Source: Acidimicrobiales bacterium | GTDB taxonomy: Bacteria > Actinomycetota > Acidimicrobiia > Acidimicrobiales > Iamiaceae | Length of the DNA stretch: 38,150 nucleotides | Assembly: GCA_025463365.1 (NCBI GenBank) | Contig: JAOBWM010000038.1 | Span: forward strand, 1-38,150 | Direction: 5' to 3' | In this document: positions 25,212 through 33,391 of the stretch, piece by piece | Numbering within the stretch: position 1 is the stretch's first letter | Layout of the letters: every line of letters starts with the position of its first letter | Program-made: the position numbers and the translations under genes | Notes under the pieces: model-generated | Database searches by the model: none | The model's input: the letters and a program-made list of their open reading frames with translations, nothing else | What the model was told of the DNA's origin: nothing

Positions 25212-26174
25212 ATGACCGAAGCCCTCGCCGATCGTCGCGTGCTGGTCACGGGGGGCAGCGGCTTCCTGGGCCGGGCCGTCGTGGCCCGCCTGCAAGCCGC
25301 CGGCGCCACGTCGATCGTCGTCCCCCGAAGCGCGGACGTCGACCTGCGCGACCGCCAGGCCACCTCGGAGCTGTTCGCCGAGGTCCGGCCCGATCTCGTG
25401 ATCCACCTGGCGGCGCGCGTCGGGGGCATCGGGTACAACCGCGTCCACCCCGCTGAGCTCTACATCGACAACCTGCTGATGGGCACCTACGTGGTCGAGG
25501 AGGCCCGGGCCCACGACGTCGCCAAGACGGTCCTCGTCGGGACGGTCTGTTCGTACCCGAAGGAACCACCGGTGCCGTTCCACGAGGAGTCGCTCTGGAA
25601 CGGCTACCCCGAGGAGACCAACGCCCCCTACGGGATCGCCAAGCTGGCCCAGCTCGTGCACGCCCAGACGGCCCGGGCCCAGTACGGCCAGGACGTCATC
25701 TACCTCATCCCGACGAACCTCTACGGCCCGGGCGACAAGTTCAACCCGGCCGTCAGCCACGTCATCCCCGCTCTGGTGAAGAAGTGCATCGATGCCCTCG
25801 AGGCGGGCGCCGACGCCATCGAGCTGTGGGGCACCGGCTCGGCCAGCCGTGAGTTCCTGTACGTCGACGACGCCGCGGCCGGCATCGTCGCCGCATCGGA
25901 GCACTACGACGGGGCCGATCCCGTAAACCTGGGGGCCGACCACGAGATGCCGATCCGCGAGCTCGTGGGTCACGTGGCCGCCGCCACCGGGTTCACCGGC
26001 GAGATCCGATGGGATCCGACCAAGCCCGACGGCCAGCCCCGCCGGCGGGTCGACGCGTCTCGAGCTCGCGAGTCGTTCGGGTTCGAGGCCACCACCTCCT
26101 TCGAGGTGGGCCTCAAGGCCACCGTCGACTGGTACCTCGCCAACCGCGGCGAGGCCGAGGAGCGCGACCACTGA
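25212..26174 (+). CDS. fcl: GDP-L-fucose synthase
   Basis: 320 aa. Epimerises C3 and C5 and reduces C4 of GDP-4-keto-6-deoxymannose with NADPH to give GDP-L-fucose. Rossmann motif GGSGFLGRAV (14-23), RVGGIGYNRVHPAE (69-82), the GTVCSYPK segment with catalytic C113, and Y140-K144 in NAPYGIAK are all diagnostic; LIPTNLYGPGDKF is another family mark. It pairs with gmd. It converges on the UXS gene with 43 bp between them and no evident terminator. Confidence 0.94.
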   Translation: MTEALADRRVLVTGGSGFLGRAVVARLQAAGATSIVVPRSADVDLRDRQATSELFAEVRPDLVIHLAARVGGIGYNRVHPAELYIDNLLMGTYVVEEARAHDVAKTVLVGTVCSYPKEPPVPFHEESLWNGYPEETNAPYGIAKLAQLVHAQTARAQYGQDVIYLIPTNLYGPGDKFNPAVSHVIPALVKKCIDALEAGADAIELWGTGSASREFLYVDDAAAGIVAASEHYDGADPVNLGADHEMPIRELVGHVAAATGFTGEIRWDPTKPDGQPRRRVDASRARESFGFEATTSFEVGLKATVDWYLANRGEAEERDH

Positions 26175-26217
26175 CCTCGGGTCGGGCCGCTACGCCTTCC
26201 ACACCTCTCGGTGCGGG

Positions 26218-27165
26218 TCAGTCGTCGTCGGCAGCGAGGAGGTCGCGGAAGTAGGCGGCCGTGCGCTCGATGCCGGTGCGCAACTCGACCTCGGGCTGCC
26301 AGCCGAGCTTGGCCACGGCCTGGGTGATGTCGGGCTTGCGCTGGGTCGGGTCGTCGACCGGCAGGGGCTCGAAGACGATCTCCGACGACGAGCCGAGGAC
26401 CTCGATCACCATCTCGGCCAGCTCGAGGATCGTGTACTCGGTGGGGTTGCCGATGTTCATCGGACCGACCACATCGGAGTCGAGCAGCTTCAAGAAGCCC
26501 CTCACCTCGTCGTCGACGTAGGTGAAGCTCCGGGTCTGGCTGCCGTCGCCGTAGACCGAGATCGGCTTCCCGGCGAGGGCCTGCACGATGAAGTTCGACA
26601 CCGCCCGCCCGTCGTCAGGCCGCATCTGGGGCCCGTACGTGTTGAAGATGCGAACGATGCGCACATCGAGGCCGTGGTGGCGGTGGTACGCCATCGTCAT
26701 GGCCTCGGCGAAGCGCTTGGCTTCGTCGTAGACGCCGCGGGGGCCGATGGGGTTGACGTTGCCCCAGTAGCTCTCCGGCTGCGGGTGGACCTGGGGATCC
26801 CCGTAGACCTCGCTGGTCGAGGCGAGGAAGAAGCGGGCGCCCTTGGCCTTGGCCAGGCCGAGCGCGTTGTGGGTGCCGAGGCTGCCGACCTTCAGGATCT
26901 GGATCGGGATGCGCTCGAAGTCGATCGGCGAAGCCGGGCTGGCGAAGTGCAGGACCTGGTCGACCTCGCCGGGTACCCACACGTACGTGGAGACGTCGTG
27001 CTCGACGAAGGTGAAACCCCTCCGACCGAACAGGTCCGAGATGTTCGACAGACCGCCGGTGACCATGTTGTCGAGGCAGACGACCTCGTCGCCGCGCTCG
27101 AGCAACCGATGGCAGAGGTGCGAGCCGAGGAAGCCTGCACCGCCGGTTACCACCACTCTGGCCAT
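26218..27165 (-). CDS. uxs: UDP-glucuronate decarboxylase (UDP-xylose synthase)
   Basis: 315 aa. Makes UDP-xylose from UDP-glucuronate with bound [14 protein letters not shown] (8-18), [10 protein letters not shown] (74-83), [16 protein letters not shown] (117-131), then [18 protein letters not shown] with Y146 and K150 are the UXS signatures; [18 protein letters not shown] follows. It is placed 3 nt after ugd, which makes its substrate, with an AGGAG ribosome site inside the gene junction. Cytosolic and short, without the membrane anchor seen in some eukaryotic UXS enzymes. Confidence 0.93.
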   Translation of the reverse strand: MARVVVTGGAGFLGSHLCHRLLERGDEVVCLDNMVTGGLSNISDLFGRRGFTFVEHDVSTYVWVPGEVDQVLHFASPASPIDFERIPIQILKVGSLGTHNALGLAKAKGARFFLASTSEVYGDPQVHPQPESYWGNVNPIGPRGVYDEAKRFAEAMTMAYHRHHGLDVRIVRIFNTYGPQMRPDDGRAVSNFIVQALAGKPISVYGDGSQTRSFTYVDDEVRGFLKLLDSDVVGPMNIGNPTEYTILELAEMVIEVLGSSSEIVFEPLPVDDPTQRKPDITQAVAKLGWQPEVELRTGIERTAAYFRDLLAADDD

Positions 27166-27168
27166 CGC

Positions 27169-28455
27169 CTAGCTCCTGCCGATGCCGTCGTAGCTGAACC
27201 CGAGGGCCTTGAGCGCCTCGCGATCGAGGAGGTTGCGGGCGTCGACCACCGCCTTGTTGCCGATCTTGCCGGCCACCTGCTCGAGGTCGAACGTCTTGAA
27301 CTCGTCCCACTCGGTGAGCACGGCCAGCACGTCGGCGCCGGCCACGGCGTCGTAGGGGTCGGTGACGACCTCGATGCCGGCGAGCCGGCTGTCAGACCCG
27401 TCCAGGACCGCCGGGTCGTACGCCTTGACCTGGGCGCCGAGCTCACGGAGGCGGTGGATGATGTTGATCGCCGGTGAATCCCGGAGATCGTCGGTGCGGG
27501 CCTTGAACGTGAGGCCCCACACGGCGATGCACTTGCCCTCGACCGAGCCGCCGACGGCTTGGGTGATCTTCTTGGCCACCCGACCGAACTGCTCCTCGTT
27601 CACGGCGATCACGCCGCGCAGCAGGCCGAACTGGTACCCGGCGTTCTCGGCGATGCGCACGAGGGCGTGGGAGTCCTTGGGGAAGCAGCTGCCGCCCCAG
27701 CCCGGCCCCGGGACGAGGAACGCGCTGCCGATGCGCTTGTCGAAGCCCATGCCGGCCACGACGTCGTTCACGTCGGCGCCGACGGCCTCGCACACTGCCG
27801 CCATGGCGTTGACGAAGCTGATCTTGGTGGCGAGGAACGCGTTCGAGGCGTACTTGATGGTCTCGGCGGAGGCGGGGTCGGTGATCAGCGTCGGCGCCTC
27901 GAGCCCGGCATAGAGGTCGGCGACCCGTTGGGCGGCGACGCGGTCGTCGGAGCCGATGACGACGCGGTCGGGGTGCAGGAAGTCGCTCACCGCGGTGCCC
28001 TCGCGGAGGAACTCGGGGTTGGACACGACGTGGACGTCGGCGCGCTCCAGCTTCTTGGCGACCTCGTTGGCCGAACCGACGGGCACCGTCGACTTGTTGA
28101 TGACGACGGCCCCGGCCTTGAGGTGCGGGCCGATGTCGGCCGCCGCGTCCTGGATGAAGGACAGGTCGGCGGCACCGTCGGCACCCTGCGGCGTGGGCAG
28201 GCAGAGGTAGATGAAGTCGACGTCGGCGACGGCGTTGGTGGCACCGAGCACGAACGAGAGGCGACCGGACTCGATGCCCTCGATCACCAGCTCGTCGAGG
28301 CCCGCCTCGAGGATCGGCACCTCGCCGCGGCTCAGCGCCTCGACCTTCTCCGGCACCACGTCGGCGCACACCACGTTGTGGCCGAGGTGCGCCAGGCAGG
28401 CTCCCGTGGTGAGGCCGACGTACCCGGTCCCGATGATCGCGATGTTGCTTCCCAC
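27169..28455 (-). CDS. ugd: UDP-glucose 6-dehydrogenase
   Basis: 428 aa from a GTG with an AGGA box upstream. Oxidises UDP-glucose twice with NAD to UDP-glucuronate. IGTGYVGLTTGACLA (8-22) binds NAD; INKSTVPVGSA and PEFLREGTA lead to the central helix; GWGGSCFPKD holds the catalytic C257; AVWGLTFKARTDDLRDSPA marks the C-terminal domain. Directly followed by uxs, so UDP-xylose is the likely end product. UDP-glucuronate could also be used itself. Confidence 0.95.
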   Translation of the reverse strand: MGSNIAIIGTGYVGLTTGACLAHLGHNVVCADVVPEKVEALSRGEVPILEAGLDELVIEGIESGRLSFVLGATNAVADVDFIYLCLPTPQGADGAADLSFIQDAAADIGPHLKAGAVVINKSTVPVGSANEVAKKLERADVHVVSNPEFLREGTAVSDFLHPDRVVIGSDDRVAAQRVADLYAGLEAPTLITDPASAETIKYASNAFLATKISFVNAMAAVCEAVGADVNDVVAGMGFDKRIGSAFLVPGPGWGGSCFPKDSHALVRIAENAGYQFGLLRGVIAVNEEQFGRVAKKITQAVGGSVEGKCIAVWGLTFKARTDDLRDSPAINIIHRLRELGAQVKAYDPAVLDGSDSRLAGIEVVTDPYDAVAGADVLAVLTEWDEFKTFDLEQVAGKIGNKAVVDARNLLDREALKALGFSYDGIGRS

Positions 28456-28531
28456 AAGCTCGTTCCTGGTTCGACGTCTGCAGCGTCACTGGTCCGCCGG
28501 TCGGACGATCGTAGTTCGGGGCCGCCTTGCA

Positions 28532-28553
28532 GGTCCCCACCGGGCCAGTGGGC
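28532..28553 (-). terminator. Possible weak hairpin between LCP gene and ugd
   Basis: CCCAC and GTGGG pair around a 7-nt loop, with GG/CC beyond a 2-nt bulge. No T-run follows, so termination is doubtful; it may only be leader structure in front of ugd. Confidence 0.2.
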
Positions 28554-28558
28554 CGTCG

Positions 28559-30094
28559 TCAGCCGCAGTCGACCCCGGGAGGCGCCGCGCCCGGCACGTA
28601 GCCCCGCACGGCCGTGGTGGTGGTCGAGGTCGCGCCGGGGACGGTCGACCCGCTGCTCGTCGAGGAACCGGCGACGGTGGTCGACGACGCGACGGTGGTG
28701 GTCGTCGTGCTGGTGGTGGTGCTGGTGGTGGTCGTCGTCGGAACCGGGAACTTCGATGCCGGGAGCGGGACCTTCAGGACGGTCCCGAAGTCCGGGCCGG
28801 TGACGACGGTGATGACCGCGGCGTCGACGTCGGAGACCAACACGGGGTTGGCGTACAGGTAGCGGGCGACGAGGGCGGCCTGGGCCTCCTGGCCTGGCTG
28901 GTAGCGCACCTCCGTGCGCTGGACGACCGGCGACTGGTCCGGCGCGTCGACCTGGAACCCGGCGGACCGCAGACCCTCCGAGGTGGTGGCGGCCTGGTTC
29001 TGCTTGCCGGTGCCGTTGCGCACGCGAACGGTGACCGTGCCTGGGATGACCTGACCGGGCGACACGGGGGCGCCGGTCCCCCGGAAGCGGGCCAGGATCG
29101 GCTCGGCCGCGGCCTCCTGGAGGTCGAGCACCGCGGCACCACCGTGGTACACGTCGGTCGCGGGGAGGCTGTAGGTCTTCAGCGTCTCGGGATCGAAGTT
29201 GCGGAACGCGCTGCCCAGGTCGACGAGATCCTTCGGCTTGGTCTGCTGGTCGAGCTTGATGTTCTTCAGCCCCACGTCGACGAAGTTGGCCAGCTTGATC
29301 GGGTTGCGGGCCCCCTGGTGCACGGCCCGGCGGATCACCCGCTTCATGAAGTCCTGCTGGCGGCTGATGCGCCCGAAGTCCGACGTCCCATCGGTGACCC
29401 AACGGCCCTGGGCGTTCTGGTACTGGAAGTGGCGGGCCCGCACGTAGGCGAGGGCGCCGTTCTGGTCGAGGACGGTGCAGCCGGGGTTCTGGACGTTGAG
29501 GCCGCCCTGGTCGCGCACCGGCGTGGCGAAGTACACGGGCACGCCGCCGAGGAGGTTCACGAGGCTCTTGAAGCCGGCGAAGTTGACCTGCACGTAGTGG
29601 TTGATGTCGATGTCGAAGTCCTGCTTGATCGTGGCGATCAACAGGTCCGGGCCACCGAACTCGATGGCCGCGTTGATGCGGTTCCTCGACTTCCCCGGGA
29701 TGTCGACCCACAGGTCACGGGGAAACGACACCACCTGGGCCTGCTTCGACTTCGGGTCGAGCCGCACCACCATGATCGTGTCGGAGCGAACGCCGCCGAC
29801 GGCAGCCGCACCCTTGTCGCGGCCGTTGCGAACCGCGTCGTTGGCCGGCAACCCCGAGTCGTCGTCGGCCCCGACGATCAGGAAGTTCCGGGGGTCCTGA
29901 GGGCCGACGTCCTGGGTGCCCTTGAACGCCGATCCGGTGAGGTCGACGCGGCTGAGCTGGTTGATCTTGTGCTTGGCCAGCGCGACCGTCCCCGCCGTCG
30001 TGAGGGCGGCCAGGATGCAGCAAACGTTGAAGCTGATGAGCATCCGCTGCGGCCAGGTGCGCCGCAGGCGATGGGTGTTCCTGCGGCCCGGCAT
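28559..30094 (-). CDS. LCP-family (LytR-CpsA-Psr) glycopolymer ligase with LytR_C domain
   Basis: 511 aa. One membrane helix near residues 18-40; outside, an LCP domain with NFLIVGADDDSG, RSDTIMVVRLDP, VVSFPRDLWVDIPG and RINAAIEFGGPDLL, ending near ALAYVRARHF. A LytR_C domain (about 350-450, VRVRNGTGKQNQAA) follows. The end is a Thr/Ser tail of short TTTTTS-like repeats. LCP enzymes move a finished glycan from its lipid carrier to peptidoglycan, or in mycobacteria arabinogalactan, which fits a locus making GDP-fucose and UDP-xylose. TAGGTT lies 8 nt before the ATG. An 8-bp inverted repeat covers codons 3-11. Confidence 0.9.
   Translation of the reverse strand: MPGRRNTHRLRRTWPQRMLISFNVCCILAALTTAGTVALAKHKINQLSRVDLTGSAFKGTQDVGPQDPRNFLIVGADDDSGLPANDAVRNGRDKGAAAVGGVRSDTIMVVRLDPKSKQAQVVSFPRDLWVDIPGKSRNRINAAIEFGGPDLLIATIKQDFDIDINHYVQVNFAGFKSLVNLLGGVPVYFATPVRDQGGLNVQNPGCTVLDQNGALAYVRARHFQYQNAQGRWVTDGTSDFGRISRQQDFMKRVIRRAVHQGARNPIKLANFVDVGLKNIKLDQQTKPKDLVDLGSAFRNFDPETLKTYSLPATDVYHGGAAVLDLQEAAAEPILARFRGTGAPVSPGQVIPGTVTVRVRNGTGKQNQAATTSEGLRSAGFQVDAPDQSPVVQRTEVRYQPGQEAQAALVARYLYANPVLVSDVDAAVITVVTGPDFGTVLKVPLPASKFPVPTTTTTSTTTSTTTTTVASSTTVAGSSTSSGSTVPGATSTTTTAVRGYVPGAAPPGVDCG
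28612..28745 (-). repeat. Low-complexity Thr/Ser-coding tract in the LCP gene
   Basis: Runs of ACC/ACG/AGC codons give clusters of Thr broken by single Ser or Val, in the C-terminal tail of the LCP protein. It is prone to length change and would be a target for O-glycosylation. Confidence 0.7.
30061..30087 (-). promoter_or_regulatory. Inverted repeat in the first codons of the LCP gene
   Basis: On the plus strand GCCGCAGG (30061-30068) and CCTGCGGC (30080-30087) are exact reverse complements around 11 nt. In mRNA the stem begins 4 nt after the start codon and could slow or gate initiation on a leaderless message. It also simply encodes repeated Arg. Confidence 0.3.
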
Positions 30095-30102
30095 GGCCCG
30101 CG

Positions 30103-30108
30103 AACCTA
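30103..30108 (-). promoter_or_regulatory. Probable -10 of a leaderless LCP gene transcript
   Basis: TAGGTT fits TANNNT and ends 8 nt before the LCP ATG. Confidence 0.45.
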
Positions 30109-30110
30109 CT

Positions 30111-30130
30111 CGGGGTCCTGATCGGCCCCG
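30111..30130 (-). terminator. Possible hairpin after the acyl-CoA dehydrogenase gene
   Basis: CGGGG and CCCCG pair, extended by a T-G and a C-G pair, around a 6-nt loop. It falls in the 51-bp gap before the LCP gene. No T-run follows. Confidence 0.25.
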
Positions 30131-30145
30131 CAGTCAGGGCCCTTG

Positions 30146-31309
30146 CTAGACCGGCAGGCCGAGGCCCCGCGCGATGACCATGCGCTGGACCTCGGAGGTG
30201 CCTTCGCCGATCTCGAGGATCTTGGCATCGCGGTACTGCCGGGCGACGAGCGTCTCGTCCATGAAGCCGTAGCCACCGAAGATCTGGGTGGCTTCGCGAG
30301 TGGCCGTCACGGCTGCCTCCGTGGCGTAGAGCTTCGCCATGGCTGCCTCCTGCTTGAACGGCCGGCCCATGTCCTTCAGCCAGGCGGCGTGGTAGGTGAG
30401 GTTGCGGGCCTGCTCGGCCATCACCGCCAGGTCGGCGCACTTGAAGGCCACCGCCTGGTACGAGCCGATGGGTTTGCCGAAGGCGTTGCGGTCCTTGGCG
30501 TACTGCACGCTCTCGTCGAGGCAGCACTGGATGACACCGACGGCGAGGGCGGCGATCGCGATGCGGCCGTCGTCGAGGATGGCCAAGAAGTTGGCGAAGC
30601 CTCGGCCCCGCTCGCCCAACAGGTGATCGGCCGGCACCCGACAGTCGGTGAACGTGAGGCCGTGCGTGTCCGAGGCGTGCCAGCCCATCTTGCGGTAGGG
30701 CGGCTGCACCTCGAAGCCGGGTGTGCCGGCCGGGACGACGATCGTGCTGATCTCGGGCTTGCCACCCGCGCCGGGCGGATCGGTCCGGGCGGTGACGGTG
30801 ACGAGTGATGTGATGTCGGTGCCCGAATTGGTGATGAAGGCCTTCTCGCCGTTCAGGACCCACTCACCCGCGGCGTCGTCGAACACGGCACGCGTGCGGG
30901 TGCCGCCGGCATCGCTGCCCGCCTCGGGTTCGGTGAGGCCGAAGCCACCGAGGGTCCGGCCCGCGCAGAGGTCGGGCAGCCAGCGCTGGCGCTGTTCCTC
31001 CGACCCGAACGTGAAGATCGGGTTGGCCCCGAGCCCAACGCCGGCCTCGAGGGTGACGGCCATCGACTGGTCGACCCGCGCGAGCTCCTCGATCGCGATG
31101 CACAAGGTGGTGAAGTCGGCCCCCGAGCCGCCGTACTCCTCGGGGAACGGCAGGCCGAACAGCCCCAGCTCCCCCATGGCGAGCACCGCGTCGGTCGGGA
31201 ACGAGTGGTCCCGGTCCCAGGCCTCCGCGTGCGGGGCGATGGCGCGGTCGGCGAAGTCCCGCACGACCTTGCGGAACTGCTCCTGCTCGTCGCTGAAGTC
31301 GAAGTTCAT
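30146..31309 (-). CDS. Acyl-CoA dehydrogenase
   Basis: 387 aa, the usual length of short/medium-chain enzymes. FAD-dependent alpha,beta-dehydrogenation of an acyl-CoA, passing electrons to ETF. MNFDFSDEQEQFRKVVRDFA begins the N-terminal helical domain; FGLTEPEAGSDAGG binds FAD; RKMGWHASDTHGLTF lies in the beta domain; the C-terminal QIFGGYGFMDETLVARQYRDAK and EIGEGTSEVQRM hold the region of the catalytic Glu in this subfamily. Chain length is not predictable from what I see. The ATG has a GGAGAGG box; upstream open frame is rejected. Divergent from pabB, with no obvious link to the glycan genes. Confidence 0.9.
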   Translation of the reverse strand: MNFDFSDEQEQFRKVVRDFADRAIAPHAEAWDRDHSFPTDAVLAMGELGLFGLPFPEEYGGSGADFTTLCIAIEELARVDQSMAVTLEAGVGLGANPIFTFGSEEQRQRWLPDLCAGRTLGGFGLTEPEAGSDAGGTRTRAVFDDAAGEWVLNGEKAFITNSGTDITSLVTVTARTDPPGAGGKPEISTIVVPAGTPGFEVQPPYRKMGWHASDTHGLTFTDCRVPADHLLGERGRGFANFLAILDDGRIAIAALAVGVIQCCLDESVQYAKDRNAFGKPIGSYQAVAFKCADLAVMAEQARNLTYHAAWLKDMGRPFKQEAAMAKLYATEAAVTATREATQIFGGYGFMDETLVARQYRDAKILEIGEGTSEVQRMVIARGLGLPV

Positions 31310-31365
31310 GCGCCTCTCCAGGGTGTCAACCTCACGTTGGAGTCGGCAGATCTCGTCGGGGCGAC

Positions 31366-31377
31366 CATGGCGCCATG
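31366..31377. promoter_or_regulatory. Perfect 12-bp palindrome between acyl-CoA dehydrogenase gene and pabB
   Basis: CATGGCGCCATG lies in the 158-bp divergent gap, 57 bp from the dehydrogenase start and 91 bp from pabB. Could be a regulator site; no regulator is encoded next to it. Confidence 0.3.
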
Positions 31378-31455
31378 CTGCCTCAAACCGGTGGTCGGAC
31401 AACATTCCAGATCGGCCGGCGCCGATCGCGTTCGCGACCTGGCGCACCGCGTACG

Positions 31456-31461
31456 TACGAT
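31456..31461 (+). promoter_or_regulatory. Probable -10 of a leaderless pabB transcript
   Basis: TACGAT fits TANNNT and lies 6 nt before the pabB GTG. Confidence 0.5.
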
Positions 31462-31467
31462 CCGGCG

Positions 31468-32496
31468 GTGCCGGATTCGTTGCCTGCCTTGGCAGTCGTG
31501 GGCGACCGGCTCCTGACCGGGCTCCAGGACGTCACGTCGGACCTGGCGGCGCTGGACGGGTCGGGGACGTGGGCGGTCGTCCTCCCCTTCGAAGGCGAGC
31601 CGATCTGTGCGCGGTTCCAGCGGTCGGTTCCGGCGCGGCCGTGGACGGGCACGCCATGGGTCGGGGTCGATCCCACCGCGTGGCGGTCCTCGCTCGACCG
31701 CACGGCGTTCTGCGCGGGCGTCGGGGCGATCCGCGCGGCCATCGGGCGCGGCGACGTGTACCAGGTGAACCTCACGCGGGTCTTGGCGGCACCGCTCCCG
31801 GCCGGGGCCGACGTGGCCGCGCTGGGCGCGGCGCTGGCCGAGGGCAACCCTGCGCCCTTCTCGGCGGTCGTGCGCATCCCGACCCACGACGTCCACGTGG
31901 CCTCGGCCTCGCCCGAGCGGTTCCTCGAGCGCGACGGCGATCGGATCTGGTCGTCGCCGATCAAGGGCACCGCAGCCACGCCCGACGGGTTCCTCCCGAA
32001 GGACCGCGCCGAGAACGTGATGATCGTGGATCTGGTGCGCAACGACCTCGGCCAGGTGTCCGAATGGGGGTCGGTCGTGGTGCCGTCGCTCTGCGCGGTG
32101 GAGGAGCACCCGGGCCTGGCCCACCTCGTGTCCACGGTCGAGGGACGCCTGCGCCCCGGGCTCGGGTGGGCCGAGGCCATCGCCGCCACGTTCCCGCCGG
32201 GTTCGGTGACGGGCGCGCCGAAGCTGGCGGCGCTCGAGCACATCAGCCACCTCGAGCCAGTCGGGCGGGAGATCTACTGCGGCGCGGTCGGTTGGGTCGA
32301 TGCCGATGCCGGTCGGGGCGCGCTCAACGTCGCCATCCGGACGTTCTGGTTCGCCGAGGGCGAGATCCGCTTCGGGACGGGCGGCGGCATCACCTGGGAC
32401 TCCGACCCTGCCGGCGAATGGGCCGAGACCGAGCTCAAGGCCCGGCGGCTGCTCCGCGTGGCCGCGGGACCGACCGGCCACACTGGAGCGCCATGA
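31468..32496 (+). CDS. pabB: Aminodeoxychorismate synthase component I
   Basis: 342 aa from a GTG. Converts chorismate and ammonia to 4-amino-4-deoxychorismate for folate. The chorismate-binding domain is complete: ASPERFL, SPIKGTAATP (K166 of PIKGT marks PabB as opposed to the PIAGT of anthranilate synthase), ENVMIVDLVRNDLG, PPGSVTGAPK and EIYCGAVGW. It is about 100 residues shorter than E. coli PabB because most of the N-terminal subdomain is missing. The glutaminase PabA is not in the window. pabC follows by a 4-nt overlap, which fits the pathway. Confidence 0.9.
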   Translation: MPDSLPALAVVGDRLLTGLQDVTSDLAALDGSGTWAVVLPFEGEPICARFQRSVPARPWTGTPWVGVDPTAWRSSLDRTAFCAGVGAIRAAIGRGDVYQVNLTRVLAAPLPAGADVAALGAALAEGNPAPFSAVVRIPTHDVHVASASPERFLERDGDRIWSSPIKGTAATPDGFLPKDRAENVMIVDLVRNDLGQVSEWGSVVVPSLCAVEEHPGLAHLVSTVEGRLRPGLGWAEAIAATFPPGSVTGAPKLAALEHISHLEPVGREIYCGAVGWVDADAGRGALNVAIRTFWFAEGEIRFGTGGGITWDSDPAGEWAETELKARRLLRVAAGPTGHTGAP

Positions 32497-33347
32497 GCAC
32501 CTGGGTCTGGGTCGATGGCGAGGTGGGGCCGGCCGCCGACGCGCGCGTCGGCGCGCTCGACCACGGGCTCACCGTGGGTGACGGCGTGTTCGAGACGTGC
32601 AAGGTCATCGGTGACACACCCTTCGCCCTGAGCCGCCACCTGGTCCGGCTGCGCCGGTCGGCCGCTGTGATCGGGCTCGACCTCCCGTGGGGCGACAGCC
32701 ACGTGCGGGCGGCCTGTGCCCGGGCCGTCGGCGCCGCGCTGGTCGATCCCGCCAACGCCGAGACGGGGGTCGCCCGGTTGCGCATCACCGTCACCGCGGG
32801 GCCCGGTCCCCTCGGGTCCGACCGCGGGGCCGCGGCACCCACGTTGGTCGTGGCCGCGGGCCCCGGCGCACCCTGGCCCGCGACGACCGACGTCGTCACC
32901 GTCGACTGGGTCCGCAACGAGCGCAGCGCCGTCGCTGGCGCCAAGACGACCTCGTACGCCGAGAACGTGGTCGCCCTCGCCGAAGCCCACCGCCACGGCG
33001 CGAGCGAAGCCATCCTGGCCAACACCGTCGGCGCCCTCGCCGAGGGAACCGGGTCGAACGTGTTCCTCGCGGTGGACGGCCGGCTGTGCACACCGTCACC
33101 TGCGACCGGCGCACTGGCCGGCATCACCCGCGCGCTGGTGTGCGAAGAGGTCGACGTGACCGAACGGGACGACCTCACCCTCGACGACCTCCGCCGGGCC
33201 CCGGAGGCGTTCCTCACCTCGTCCACGCGCGACATCCACCCCATCGCCCGCGTCGACGGCACGGTGCTGCGATGCGTACCCGGCCCGCTCACCACCGCGG
33301 CCGCCGCCGCGTTCGCGGCCCTCCAGGTCCGGAGCCTCGACCCGTGA
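32493..33347 (+). CDS. pabC: Aminodeoxychorismate lyase (class IV aminotransferase fold)
   Basis: 284 aa; ATG overlaps the pabB stop (ATGA). PLP enzyme releasing pyruvate from aminodeoxychorismate to give 4-aminobenzoate. GLTVGDGVFET (25-35), RLRRSA (52-57), K151 in GAKTTSYAENV (Schiff-base Lys), and EAILANTVGALAEGTGSNVF are class IV motifs. Class IV also includes branched-chain and D-amino-acid aminotransferases, which look alike; the pabB neighbour decides the call. Its stop overlaps the GTG of the DUF6351-like gene, an unexpected partner. Confidence 0.83.
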   Translation: MSTWVWVDGEVGPAADARVGALDHGLTVGDGVFETCKVIGDTPFALSRHLVRLRRSAAVIGLDLPWGDSHVRAACARAVGAALVDPANAETGVARLRITVTAGPGPLGSDRGAAAPTLVVAAGPGAPWPATTDVVTVDWVRNERSAVAGAKTTSYAENVVALAEAHRHGASEAILANTVGALAEGTGSNVFLAVDGRLCTPSPATGALAGITRALVCEEVDVTERDDLTLDDLRRAPEAFLTSSTRDIHPIARVDGTVLRCVPGPLTTAAAAAFAALQVRSLDP

Positions 33348-33391
33348 CCCGAGCCGTGACCCGACGCGTGACCCGACACGTGGTCCGACGC
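33344..33391 (+). repeat. Four 12-bp tandem repeats at the 5' end of the DUF6351-like gene
   Basis: Consensus GTGACCCGACRC, last copy with two changes. Each copy starts with an in-frame GTG and encodes V-T/V-R-x, making the basic n-region of the signal peptide. Copy number change would keep the frame. Confidence 0.8.

Noticed and set aside
24157-26171. Very long minus-strand frames running from fcl into the glycosyltransferase genes
   Set aside because: They are antisense to fcl. Only the parts that match GT4 proteins from 25130 downward are kept.
28612-28745. CRISPR-like repeats
   Set aside because: The periodic bases are Thr/Ser codons in a protein tail, not spaced repeats.
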